Shown here piece by piece: positions 17,410-26,130 of a stretch of 64,000 bases of DNA. Under the pieces are notes generated by a model. It was not told the origin of the DNA, ran no database searches, and saw only the letters and a program-made list of their open reading frames with translations. Within the stretch, counting starts at the first letter, position 1, and each line of letters opens with the position of its first letter. Made by a program: the position numbers and the translations under genes. This DNA comes from an uncultured Draconibacterium sp. (lineage in GTDB: Bacteria; Bacteroidota; Bacteroidia; Bacteroidales; Prolixibacteraceae): positions 4,715,501-4,779,500 of the forward strand of contig NZ_OY782038.1 in the NCBI RefSeq assembly GCF_963677575.1, in the 5' to 3' direction.

Positions 17410-17446
17410 TCCAGTATCCAAAAACAAGTATCCAGTATCCAGAAAA
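17410..17446. repeat. CCAGTATCCA quasi-repeat stretch
   Basis: The spacer between the NuoEF-like and GltD-like genes contains CCAGTATCCA, AGTATCCAGTATCCAG in near-tandem. The same words recur at 33310-33500. Confidence 0.5.
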
Positions 17447-19000
17447 ATGATTAAACTAAAAATAAATAACAAAGTAGTTGAGGTTGAAGAAGGAACTTCG
17501 GTGATGAAAGCCGCACAACAACAGGGGATTGAAATCCCGAACATGTGTTGGCACGACGAACTGGAGCACTTTACTTCCTGCATGCTTTGTATGGTAAAAG
17601 ATAAAAAGAACGGAAGACTTTATCCGTCTTGTTCGGTAAAGGCAGTGGAAGGAATGGAGGTGATTACTGATGATCAGGAGATTGCCGATTCGCGAAAAAC
17701 TGCGTTGGAATTGCTTTTAAGCGAACATGTTGGCGATTGTGAAGGGCCTTGCCAAATAGCTTGTCCGGCGCACATGGATATTCCACGAATGAACCGATTA
17801 ATTGCTGCCGGAAAATTTGATGAAGCGCTTGCAGTGGTGAAAAAAGACATTGCTCTACCTGCAGTTTTGGGGCGCATTTGTCCGGCTCCCTGCGAAGGAG
17901 CTTGTCACCGAAAAACGGTTGACGAGCCGATTTCAATTTGTTTATTAAAACGAATTGTGGGAGATAATAGAATTGAACCAACCACTCCAGATGTTGCGAA
18001 AACAGGAAAAAGGGTAGCAGTAATTGGTGCCGGTCCGGCCGGTTTGGCAGCGGCTTATTACATGCAACTTAAAGGAATAGATGTAACACTTTTTGATAAA
18101 AATGAAAAAGCCGGAGGTCTGCTTCGCACTGAGCTGAGTGAAGAAGTTTTGCCAATGGATGTTTTGGATAAGGAAATTGAAGCGATAATAAAAACCGGCG
18201 TTGAATTTCGGGGTGGTCAGTCGATTGCAGCAGCTAAGTTTGATCAATTGAAAAAGGATTTTGATGCGGTAGTCTTGGCTTCAGGAGCAATTTCGGATGA
18301 TTCAGAAAAGTACGGATTGAAAGCCGGACCGAAAGGAATTATAGCCGATAGGACGACCTATCAAACTTCCGCCGAAAAAGTGTTTGCCATTGGGAATGTT
18401 TTGCGTTCATCGAGATTGGCGGTTCGTTCGGTTGGTCAGGGTAAGGAAGTCGCTTTTTCTGTTCTGCAATTTCTGGCCGGACAGGAGATAAAAGGTGAAC
18501 CGCGTTTATTTAATTCGCGCTTTGGAAAGATGGTAGCCGACGAGTTTGCTGAGTACCTGAAAGAATCGGTAGAAGGCAAACGTAAGATTCCTGAGCAAGG
18601 CAAGAATGCCGGTTTTACTCGTGAAGAAGCCATTGCCGAAGCAAAAAGGTGTTTGCATTGCGATTGCCGTGCCATTGATAATTGTAAGCTGCGTGAATAT
18701 TCCGATCAATATCAGGTGGATCAGAAACGCTTTAAAACCAGCGAACGTCGGAAAATTACAAAACAGATCAATCATGATTTGGTGGTGTACGAATCTCAAA
18801 AGTGTATTAAATGCGGAATATGTGTACGTCTGACCGGAAAATATAAGGAGAAGTTTGGTTTCACATTTATTGGCAGAGGTTTTGATGTGGAGATTGGCGT
18901 TCCGTTTAACGAGGAGTTGAAAAAAGGACTGACCGACACGGCACGAAAAGTTGCTGAAGCTTGTCCTACTGGCGCAATCTCCTTGAATAATGATGAATAA
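17447..19000 (+). CDS. NuoG-type [2Fe-2S] / GltD-like FAD protein lacking the NAD(P)H domain
   Basis: A 517-residue cytoplasmic redox protein. Residues 1-80 are a [2Fe-2S] ferredoxin domain like the N-terminus of NuoG or HydA (Cys34, Cys45, Cys48, Cys62). Next is the Fer4_20 domain of GltD and dihydropyrimidine dehydrogenase (GDCEGPCQIACP at 97-107, RICPAPCEGACHR at 144-155). The FAD fold begins with VAVIGAGPAGLAAAYYM (190-206). In ordinary GltD an NADPH-binding Rossmann insert follows the DAVxLATGA motif; here DAVVLASGA runs within about 30 residues into VFAIGNVLRSSRLAV, with no second GxGxxA motif, so that insert appears to be absent. The C-terminus has further cysteine motifs (CLHCDCRAIDNC, CIKCGIC). 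It lies 37 bases after the NuoEF-like gene and is probably its complex partner. Confidence 0.87.
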   Translation: MIKLKINNKVVEVEEGTSVMKAAQQQGIEIPNMCWHDELEHFTSCMLCMVKDKKNGRLYPSCSVKAVEGMEVITDDQEIADSRKTALELLLSEHVGDCEGPCQIACPAHMDIPRMNRLIAAGKFDEALAVVKKDIALPAVLGRICPAPCEGACHRKTVDEPISICLLKRIVGDNRIEPTTPDVAKTGKRVAVIGAGPAGLAAAYYMQLKGIDVTLFDKNEKAGGLLRTELSEEVLPMDVLDKEIEAIIKTGVEFRGGQSIAAAKFDQLKKDFDAVVLASGAISDDSEKYGLKAGPKGIIADRTTYQTSAEKVFAIGNVLRSSRLAVRSVGQGKEVAFSVLQFLAGQEIKGEPRLFNSRFGKMVADEFAEYLKESVEGKRKIPEQGKNAGFTREEAIAEAKRCLHCDCRAIDNCKLREYSDQYQVDQKRFKTSERRKITKQINHDLVVYESQKCIKCGICVRLTGKYKEKFGFTFIGRGFDVEIGVPFNEELKKGLTDTARKVAEACPTGAISLNNDE

Positions 19001-19164
19001 AGAATGTCGATTAACGATATTAGAATGATCAAATAGCAATAGACAATATCCTAATGTTTCCTATGTGTCTTAAGAAAAATAAAAATGCAGAGTGTTGATT
19101 AACGGTTTTAGTAGTAAATCTGCAATCGGAATTCGTTAATCAATATTCGCAAATCAAAGTATTT
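19001..19164. repeat. Intergenic stretch with word-like quasi-repeats
   Basis: AT-rich spacer with repeated phrases such as GATTAACG, CGATTAACGATATT, TTGATTAACGG and TTCGTTAATCAATATTCG. No gene or clear promoter is seen. Similar phrases occur at 58130-58210. Confidence 0.35.
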
Positions 19165-20271
19165 ATGAAGTATTGGATAGTTACGTTTTTGATAATAATG
19201 TGTTTTGGGTCATTTGCTCAGTCTTCCGACTCGTGGCCCATTTTCCGTGGAGAGCAGCATCTGACGGGTGTTTCGAAGACAACACTACCTGAATCTCCAG
19301 AGCTTTTATGGGTTTTCGAAACCGGCGATAATATCAAATCGGCACCGGTAGTTGCCAATGATAAAGTAGTGATTGGTTCCACCGATGGCTTTGTGTATTG
19401 TATTGATACTTCCGGAGAGCTTTTGTGGAAATTCAATACTGAAAATTCAATTGAGGCGCCTGCACTCATCCTTGATAATACGGTTTACGTAGGAAATCTA
19501 GATGGGATGCTGTTTGCACTAAATCTCGATAACGGCGAAAAACTTTGGGATTACGAATGTGAAAACCAGATCATCGGCTCGGCAAACTGGTGGACAGAAG
19601 ATGGAACAACCTATATCTTTATGGGGAGTTACGATTACTACCTTCATTGTGTTGATGCAAAAACAGGTGAGCTGAAATGGAAATACGAGTCGGATAATTT
19701 TATTAACGGAGCAGCTGCCTGTGCCGATGGAAAAGCCATATTTGGTGGCTGCGATGGCTATCTTCATGTTGTTGATGTTACAACCGGTAAGCTGGTAGAA
19801 AAAATTGATGTGGCAACATACGTAGCCGGCTCAGTTACTATTGAAAATGACAAGGCTTATGTTGGTGATTACGATGGCCGCTTTTTTCAGGTTGATATCG
19901 AAAGTGACAAAACAACCTGGGTGTGGTCCGACGAAAAAACCAATTTGCAGTTTATCGCTTCTCCGGCTTTGTTAGGCGAAAAAGTATTAACGGCCAACCA
20001 CAATAAGTTCTTGTATTGTTTCAACAAAAATACAGGCGAAAAACTGTGGGAATACAACACCGGACGGCAAGTGGAGGCTTCGCCGGTAATTGTTAAAAAT
20101 AAGGTAGTTGTGGCGAATATGCGAGGCGATTTGGCCATAGTGAACCTTTCGGATGGAAAGCCTGTTTGGACTTATGAAATAGGAAGCCAGATCATCAGTA
20201 ATCCTGCGGTGGCCAACGGTCGGCTTTTTGTGGGAGCTTACGATGGAAACATTTATTGTTTTGGCGAATAA
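19165..20271 (+). CDS. Secreted PQQ/BamB-like beta-propeller protein (fifth of five)
   Basis: A 368-residue protein with a Sec signal peptide (WIVTFLIIMCFGSFA-Q) and then SWPIFRGEQHLTG. It is the most regular of the five propellers: CIDTSGELLWKFN, ALNLDNGEKLWDYE, CVDAKTGELKWKYE, CFNKNTGEKLWEYN and IVNLSDGKPVWTYE mark successive blades of roughly 40 residues, close to BamB/PQQ_2 repeats. Secreted, with no cofactor motif seen. It ends the block of redox genes and is separated from the GltD-like gene by 164 bases, so it may have its own transcript. Confidence 0.85.
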   Translation: MKYWIVTFLIIMCFGSFAQSSDSWPIFRGEQHLTGVSKTTLPESPELLWVFETGDNIKSAPVVANDKVVIGSTDGFVYCIDTSGELLWKFNTENSIEAPALILDNTVYVGNLDGMLFALNLDNGEKLWDYECENQIIGSANWWTEDGTTYIFMGSYDYYLHCVDAKTGELKWKYESDNFINGAAACADGKAIFGGCDGYLHVVDVTTGKLVEKIDVATYVAGSVTIENDKAYVGDYDGRFFQVDIESDKTTWVWSDEKTNLQFIASPALLGEKVLTANHNKFLYCFNKNTGEKLWEYNTGRQVEASPVIVKNKVVVANMRGDLAIVNLSDGKPVWTYEIGSQIISNPAVANGRLFVGAYDGNIYCFGE

Positions 20272-20410
20272 ACCGAACACAAAGACTCGAAGACACTAAG
20301 AAAATTTGAGGTTAAGTGTCATCTTGTTAGTATTGATGAAATGAACGGAAGTTGAGAGTCTGGAAAGCATTGTTTAAGTTGATCAATCTTTGTGACTTAG
20401 TGTCTTTGTG
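20272..20410. repeat. ACAAAGAC/CACTAAG word repeat
   Basis: Contains ACACAAAGACTCGAAGACACTAAG and, near its end, the complement-like TTAGTGTCTTTGTG. A second copy of the latter word (TTAGTGTCTTTGCGTCTTTG) follows the next gene at 21716-21735. These look like copies of an interspersed intergenic word repeat, not coding sequence. Confidence 0.4.
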
Positions 20411-20425
20411 TTGAAAAAGAACAAG

Positions 20426-21712
20426 ATGAATATAATTCAAATCATACCCGGATCAGGTGGTAGCTTTTATTGCGGTAATTGCCTGCGCGACAGCAAATAT
20501 GTGGATGCCTTACGAAAACAGGATCACCAGGTGGTAAAAGTTCCAATGTATTTGCCGCTTTTTTCCGATGAACACGACATTTCCGACATCCCGATTTTTT
20601 ATGGTGCAATTAGTACTTATCTCAAACAGGTTTATCCGATTTTCAGGAAAGCACCGGCATGGTTCGATAAGCTGCTGAATTCAAAGCCCATGATGAAAAT
20701 GGCGGCCTCTATGGCAGGATCGACTCGTGCAAAAGGACTGGAAAATATGACCATCTCGATGTTGCTGGGCGAACAGGGAGAACAAAAAGAAGAGCTGGAA
20801 AAAATGGTGGATTGGATTGCTGAGCGTTGTAAACCTGATGTGATCCATATTTCCAATGCTTTGCTACTAGGTCTGGCAAAACGGCTGAAAGAAAAGGTTG
20901 GTGTCCCCGTGATTTGCTCACTTCAGGACGAAGATGTTTGGGTGGATGCCATGCAGCCACAGTTTCAGCAGCCAATTTGGGATTTAATGCACAAGCGTGC
21001 CGAAGATGTGGATGCGCTGGTTGCTGTAAGTAATTATTTTGCTGATGAGATGAAAAAGCGTATGCGTCTGGAAGATAAAAAGGTGCATACATTTTATCTG
21101 GGCGTTGATGTGGAGGATTATCCCTACATTCCGGTCAAGGAGAAACCGAAAAATGTTGGTTATATTTCGAGGATGTGCCACAAAGATGGTTTCGATATTG
21201 TGGTGGATGCCTTTATCGAATTGAAAAAGAAAACCGGTTTTGAAGAGGTGAAGCTAATTGCGACAGGAGGTTTGACCGGTGATGATAAAAAGTTTTTCAA
21301 AGAGCAAAAACATAAGCTAAAAGAGGCTGGTTTACTGCATCAGTTTGAAGTGGTTGAAGAGTTTGAAGGCGCTGCTCGTCACGAATTTTTTAAGCAAGTT
21401 GCTATGATCTCTGTTCCTGTTCGTATCGGAGAAGCCTTTGGGATGTATTTGTTGGAAGCCATGGCATCCGGAGTTCCGGTAGTACAGCCGGCTTTAGGAG
21501 CTTTCCCCGAGATTGTGGACGTTTCGGGTGGCGGTGTGATTTATTCACCAAATACCCCTGAAGAATTGAGCGAAAGCTGGGCTGAATTATTGAATGATCC
21601 AGAAAAATTAGAAAAACTGAGCCTGGCCGGTTACGAGGGAACGAGCAAGAGATTTAATATACATAATCATGCAGCCGAAATTGTTGAGCTGTATGAGAGT
21701 CTGAAAAGATAA
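20426..21712 (+). CDS. GT4-family glycosyltransferase with N-terminal CxxC motif
   Basis: A GT-B fold glycosyltransferase of about 428 residues. The start is placed at the ATG at 20426; an upstream GTG at 20408 lies inside the word repeat. The N-terminal loop PGSGGSFYCGNCLRDSKY has the glycine-rich donor or acceptor loop plus an unusual Cys-Gly-Asn-Cys. The C-terminal donor site reads PVRIGEAFGMYLLEAMASG, with the two conserved glutamates (EAFGMYLLE), and then GVPVVQPALGAFPEIV. It is cytoplasmic or membrane-associated. An ABC ATPase and an FtsX-type permease follow, with 40 bases to the next likely start. The acceptor is unknown. Confidence 0.88.
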   Translation: MNIIQIIPGSGGSFYCGNCLRDSKYVDALRKQDHQVVKVPMYLPLFSDEHDISDIPIFYGAISTYLKQVYPIFRKAPAWFDKLLNSKPMMKMAASMAGSTRAKGLENMTISMLLGEQGEQKEELEKMVDWIAERCKPDVIHISNALLLGLAKRLKEKVGVPVICSLQDEDVWVDAMQPQFQQPIWDLMHKRAEDVDALVAVSNYFADEMKKRMRLEDKKVHTFYLGVDVEDYPYIPVKEKPKNVGYISRMCHKDGFDIVVDAFIELKKKTGFEEVKLIATGGLTGDDKKFFKEQKHKLKEAGLLHQFEVVEEFEGAARHEFFKQVAMISVPVRIGEAFGMYLLEAMASGVPVVQPALGAFPEIVDVSGGGVIYSPNTPEELSESWAELLNDPEKLEKLSLAGYEGTSKRFNIHNHAAEIVELYESLKR

Positions 21713-21752
21713 GCTTAGTGTCTTTGCGTCTTTGTGTTTAAAAAGAAATAAA

Positions 21753-22424
21753 ATGCTACTACAACTAAAAAACATATCAAAAGGTTACGGAGAAGTCGGT
21801 ACACACAGCTTTCGTCCGGTGTTAAAAGAGCTAAATCTTGAACTGGATAAAGGTCAAAAAGTGGCCATTATCGGTCCAAGCGGTTCAGGAAAAACAACTT
21901 TGCTGAATTTGGTGGGTGCACTGGATACGCCTGACTCAGGCGAGGTAATGTTTAACGAAACCAATATTACCGGATACAATTCAACACAGTTGGCGGCCTT
22001 TCGTAATCTGAACCTTGGTTTTGTTTTTCAAATGCATCATTTAATGCCGCAGTTGAATATGTGGGAGAATGTGTTGTTGCCGCTTTTGCCGCAAGGTAAG
22101 GTTACAAAGGAACAAAAAGACTGGGCGGAATATCTCATCAATAAAGTAGGTATTTCGGAGAGACGTAACCAGAAACCATCAGAAATGTCGGGTGGTGAGT
22201 GCCAGCGCACTGCTGTGGTTCGGGCGCTAATCAATAAACCTGAATTGATTCTTGCCGACGAACCAACCGGAGCACTCGATGAGGATAATGCTAATGCACT
22301 TTCCGAGCTGCTTATTCAGCTCAGTGAAGAGGAAGGTGTGACTTTGGTGACAGTAACTCACTCAGCAGAGTTAGCCCAAAAAATGGATACAAAATTCTTA
22401 CTGCGAAACGGTAAATTGGAATAG
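21753..22424 (+). CDS. LolD/MacB-type ABC transporter ATP-binding protein
   Basis: A 223-residue ATPase counted from the ATG at 21753; in-frame TTG codons upstream lie in a word repeat. Walker A GPSGSGKTT, Q-loop in FVFQMHHLMPQ, signature MSGGECQRTAV, Walker B LILADEPTGALD and H-loop VTHS are all intact. The sequence is of the LolD/MacB/FtsE class that works with FtsX-type permeases, and such a permease follows after 112 bases. The likely job is mechanotransmission or lipoprotein/lipid handling at the inner membrane rather than solute uptake. Confidence 0.92.
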   Translation: MLLQLKNISKGYGEVGTHSFRPVLKELNLELDKGQKVAIIGPSGSGKTTLLNLVGALDTPDSGEVMFNETNITGYNSTQLAAFRNLNLGFVFQMHHLMPQLNMWENVLLPLLPQGKVTKEQKDWAEYLINKVGISERRNQKPSEMSGGECQRTAVVRALINKPELILADEPTGALDEDNANALSELLIQLSEEEGVTLVTVTHSAELAQKMDTKFLLRNGKLE

Positions 22425-22437
22425 CAGGATTACTAAA

Positions 22438-22514
22438 AAACAGATGTCATGTTGAGCGGAGTCGAAACATCTGTTTTTCAAGGTAGATATTCTTCGACTA
22501 CGCTCAGAATGACA
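22438..22514. repeat. Interspersed palindromic element (nested inverted repeats)
   Basis: Outer arms TGTCATGTTGAGCGGAGTCG and CGACTACGCTCAGAATGACA are imperfect inverted repeats, and an inner inverted repeat AACAGATGT / ACATCTGTT overlaps the left arm. This alternative-pairing layout is typical of interspersed repeats between Bacteroidota genes. Non-coding. Confidence 0.6.
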
Positions 22515-22536
22515 GTTCGGAAAAGGCAAACCGATT

Positions 22537-25500
22537 ATGACCCAATTTCAATACATAATAAAATCTTTTCTTCATTATTTTAAAGCCAATTTATTGGTGG
22601 CAATTGGTGTGGCTATCAGCACGATGGTTTTAACCGGATCGCTGGTTATTGGCGATTCGGTGAGGCACAGTTTAACCCAGGCGACTTTTTATCGTTTGGG
22701 CGAAACAACGCATTTGGTTGCTGTAAAAGAACGCTATTTTCGTCTGGAGATGGCTTCAGAGATGGAAGCTGCAAATCCTGATCTGAAAGCTACTTCTATG
22801 CTTTTGTTGGAAGGAATGGCAGTGGCCGATGGAGGCCAGCAACGCGCAAATAAAGTTCAGGTGGTTGGCGTGGATACTGATTTTGAGGAGATGGCAAATA
22901 CTCCGTTTTTTGCCGAGCTCCAAAATAATGAAATTGCCATCAGCGAAAATCTGGCGGAATGTTTGCAAAAAGGAGTCGGAGATAATATCCTGGTCCGTAT
23001 AAAAAAGGCCAGTCTGATTCCGATGAACGCACCGTTTGTGTCGGCAGAAGAGACAAGTGTGGCTTTGCGCGCAACCATAAAAAAGGTGGTTGGCAAGGAG
23101 GAATTGGGACGATTTAGTTTAAAAAATTCGCAAACAGCACCCTATAATATTTTTGTGTCGATTGAACGCCTCAATCGACTAATGGATTTTGAAGGAAAGG
23201 CCAACCAGATTCTGGTTTCAACGGAACTGGAAACAGCAGTGGTTTCAGAGGTGGTGAATACCTGTCTAACGCCTGCCGATGCTGGTTTGACTCTGAGAGA
23301 ATTAGATGATAAACGTGAAGTAGAGATTTCTACCGAGCGGGTTTTTATGGAACCAAAGATTTCTGATATGCTCGGAAGTTTGCCTGGCGCGGATATGATT
23401 CTGACCTACTTTGTAAACGCGATCGAACATGATCAATCTTCGGTTCCCTATTCATTTGTGTCGTCGGTGAACGATCCAAAGCTAGCTTCAAATGAAATAA
23501 TATTAAATCGTTGGGCGGCCGATGATTTTAATGCAAATATTGGAGATACCATTCGTTTACAATATTTTGAGATTGGCCCTTTGCGCCAGTTGGTAAATAA
23601 AGAGGCGGAGTTTGTTTTAAAGGAAATTGTACCGATGGATTCGCCATTGGCAGATCCAACGCGTGTACCGCATTTGCCGGGATTATCGGATGCCGGTCAT
23701 TGCCGCGAGTGGGAAGCCGGAGTACCAATTGATTTGGATGCCATCCGCGAAAAGGATGAAAAATACTGGGACGATTATAAAGGCACACCGAAGGCGTTTA
23801 TTTCAACAGAAAGTGCTTTGCAATTGTGGTCAAATCGTTTTGGGGATTACACTGCTGTGCGATATCCTGCCGAGTCCTTTAGCGAGGAAGAATATAAAAC
23901 TGAATTTGCTGCAACAATTTCGCCTGCAGATTTAGGAATGATCGTCGAACCGATTCGTGAGCAAGGTGTTCATGCTGCTCAAAACGGAACAGACTTTAGC
24001 GGACTGTTTATCGGACTGAGCTTTTTTATTCTGGTTGCTTCCATAATTTTGACCGCATTACTTTTCCGTTTGAATCTTGAAAGCCGTTCAACTCAAATAG
24101 GCTTGCTGGTAGCTCTTGGATTTCAGCAAAAACACATTCGAAGTTTCTATTTATCCGAAGGTTTTGTGGTGTCGTTGTTTGGTGGAATTGTCGGGCTGGT
24201 GATTTCCTATTTCTATACGACATTGGTTTTCCGCATATTAAATTCGTTGTGGTTTGATATTGTTCGCACCAATGTGCTCGAAATTCAATTGTTGCCATCG
24301 ACTTTGGCTATGGGGTTGGTAATCAGTTTAGTCGTTTCTTTGGTTGCCATCGCAATCTCGTTACGTCGCTTTCAAAAACAAAAAGCGGTTGAACTGCAAA
24401 AGCAGATTGCAGTTAAAGAAAGCCATCTGAAAACACGTTTGCTGAATGGCGTTTTATGGGGATCTTTGTTTTTGTCGGTTGCGGCTTTTGTTATGCAATT
24501 GTTTGCCAAACAGGCAGACGCTTCCCTGTTTTTTATATCGGGCGGATTAATGCTGCTTGGATTGTTACTGCTTTTCAGAAAGCTGCTGACGAAACGCGAG
24601 GCCAAAAAATCACGCGAATTTCAATTCAGTCAATTGTCAGCAATAAATCTTACCCGAAATATCAGTCGATCGACTACCATTGTTACACTTTTTGCGCTGG
24701 GAACATTTATCGTTATTTCAACAGGTTCGTACAAAATGGATTTGATTGCCGGAGCCAACAAAAAAACAAGTGGCACCGGAGGCTTTATCTATTTTGCAGA
24801 AACCACAATGCCCGTTCTATTTGATATTAATAACAAGAAAAAGAAGGCAGAAGAAGGAATTTACGAAGATTTTAATGTGGTGCAGTTTCGAAAAGTTGAT
24901 GGCGACGATGCCAGTTGTCTGAACCTGAACCGCATTGCGCAGCCTGCAATATTAGGAGTTGATGCAGCCAACCTGGCCGGCCGATTTGATTTCGCTGCAA
25001 AAATGAAAGGTTTAAATGCAGACCCGTGGCAAAGTCTGGAAACTGATTTTGATGACGGAACCATCCCGGCTATTGCCGACCAAACTGTTATTCAGTGGGG
25101 GCTCGGCATGAAAGTGGGTGATGTGATAATGTACCAGAACGAACTGGGCGATACATTAAAATTAAAATTGATCGCCGGAACAAAACCGTCTGTTTTTCAG
25201 GGGTATGTTCTTATTTCAAATAAACATTTTTTGAAAAATTATCCCAGTAGCTCAGGCTCAAATATATTTTTAGTGGATGGTGATGCAGAAAATGAAACTG
25301 CAATTGGCGACGAGTTACAATCGGTATTTCGCGATTATGGCTGGGAAATGGAAAGTGCTGCGAAACGACTTGTGGAGTTTTATTCGGTGACCAACACCTA
25401 TTTATCGATATTTCTGGCGCTTGGTGCTTTGGGATTAATTCTGGGAACCATTGGTCTGGCAGTAATTCTGGCTCGAACCATCTTGGAACGTCGCCGGGAA

Positions 25501-25779
25501 ATTGCTTTGATGCAAGCCATTGGATTTACCAAAAGTTCAGTTTTTAAATTGCTGAGAAACGAATACTTATTACTGTTGGTATCAGGTGTTTTGCTCGGTT
25601 TTGTTACTGCGGTTATTGCAACTTTACCGGCATTTTTGTCTACAAATACCGATGCATCATTTTCAACAGTAGTAATTGTTGTGGCGCTGATTCTTGTAAA
25701 TGGAGTGGTTTGGGTTGTTGGTCTAAGCTGGTTTTCGTTAAAAAGAAAGATTCTGGTGGCAGGGCTGCGGATTGAGTAG
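22537..25779 (+). CDS. Large FtsX/MacB-type ABC transporter permease
   Basis: A 1080-residue membrane protein. One transmembrane segment near residues 15-38 precedes a periplasmic domain of about 450 residues. An FtsX domain of about three spans follows (region 490-610), then more spans, a second periplasmic domain and a C-terminal FtsX domain with ILERRREIALMQAIGFTKS, the usual coupling-helix type motif; the first FtsX domain has the equivalent ESRSTQIGLLVALGFQQK. The duplicated FtsX layout suggests that it works as a single large permease with the ATPase encoded just upstream. The substrate is unknown; the neighbouring glycosyltransferase hints at a glycan, glycolipid or lipoprotein cargo. 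Confidence 0.88.
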   Translation: MTQFQYIIKSFLHYFKANLLVAIGVAISTMVLTGSLVIGDSVRHSLTQATFYRLGETTHLVAVKERYFRLEMASEMEAANPDLKATSMLLLEGMAVADGGQQRANKVQVVGVDTDFEEMANTPFFAELQNNEIAISENLAECLQKGVGDNILVRIKKASLIPMNAPFVSAEETSVALRATIKKVVGKEELGRFSLKNSQTAPYNIFVSIERLNRLMDFEGKANQILVSTELETAVVSEVVNTCLTPADAGLTLRELDDKREVEISTERVFMEPKISDMLGSLPGADMILTYFVNAIEHDQSSVPYSFVSSVNDPKLASNEIILNRWAADDFNANIGDTIRLQYFEIGPLRQLVNKEAEFVLKEIVPMDSPLADPTRVPHLPGLSDAGHCREWEAGVPIDLDAIREKDEKYWDDYKGTPKAFISTESALQLWSNRFGDYTAVRYPAESFSEEEYKTEFAATISPADLGMIVEPIREQGVHAAQNGTDFSGLFIGLSFFILVASIILTALLFRLNLESRSTQIGLLVALGFQQKHIRSFYLSEGFVVSLFGGIVGLVISYFYTTLVFRILNSLWFDIVRTNVLEIQLLPSTLAMGLVISLVVSLVAIAISLRRFQKQKAVELQKQIAVKESHLKTRLLNGVLWGSLFLSVAAFVMQLFAKQADASLFFISGGLMLLGLLLLFRKLLTKREAKKSREFQFSQLSAINLTRNISRSTTIVTLFALGTFIVISTGSYKMDLIAGANKKTSGTGGFIYFAETTMPVLFDINNKKKKAEEGIYEDFNVVQFRKVDGDDASCLNLNRIAQPAILGVDAANLAGRFDFAAKMKGLNADPWQSLETDFDDGTIPAIADQTVIQWGLGMKVGDVIMYQNELGDTLKLKLIAGTKPSVFQGYVLISNKHFLKNYPSSSGSNIFLVDGDAENETAIGDELQSVFRDYGWEMESAAKRLVEFYSVTNTYLSIFLALGALGLILGTIGLAVILARTILERRREIALMQAIGFTKSSVFKLLRNEYLLLLVSGVLLGFVTAVIATLPAFLSTNTDASFSTVVIVVALILVNGVVWVVGLSWFSLKRKILVAGLRIE

Positions 25780-26130
25780 TTTCTTTGTTATATTATGTTA
25801 CATCCATCTTTTTATTTTCTAGTTAATGGTTAAAACCCTGCAATTTTATTGCAGCTACTTTAGTTTCTATAAACTTTTATTTTATAGGATTTTGATTTGA
25901 GTACAGAGCTTTGAGTATTGAGAATCTTATTCGTGTCTATTTTCTTCTCTCACTACTCATTACTTTCTACTCATATCCTATGCTTTGTTCATTTTGAATT
26001 TCATTCAATCTTAAACCTATGTACTTTCAGTGCATAGTGGTTTAGTCTTCGAGAACATCAGGCATTGTAAATATTTCATTTTAACAATAACTGTTATAAC
26101 TTTACAAGTTCGAGTTAACATTTAGTAGTA
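25780..26130. other. Gene-free AT-rich spacer
   Basis: I see no coding sequence here. Around 25900-25985 the strand carries phrases such as GAGTATTGAGAATC and CTACTCATTACTTTCTACTC, of the same word-like kind as at 33310-33500 and 61060-61120. The last 60 bases are the AT-rich leader of the deaminase gene. Confidence 0.5.

Noticed and set aside
15067..19000. Bifurcating [FeFe]-hydrogenase operon
   Set aside because: No H-cluster motifs or HydA in the window; only the B/C-like part is present.
3989..20271. PQQ-dependent alcohol dehydrogenases
   Set aside because: The propellers lack c-type haem motifs, and I could not identify a typical quinoprotein Cys-Cys or catalytic Asp; BamB-like propellers do not need PQQ.
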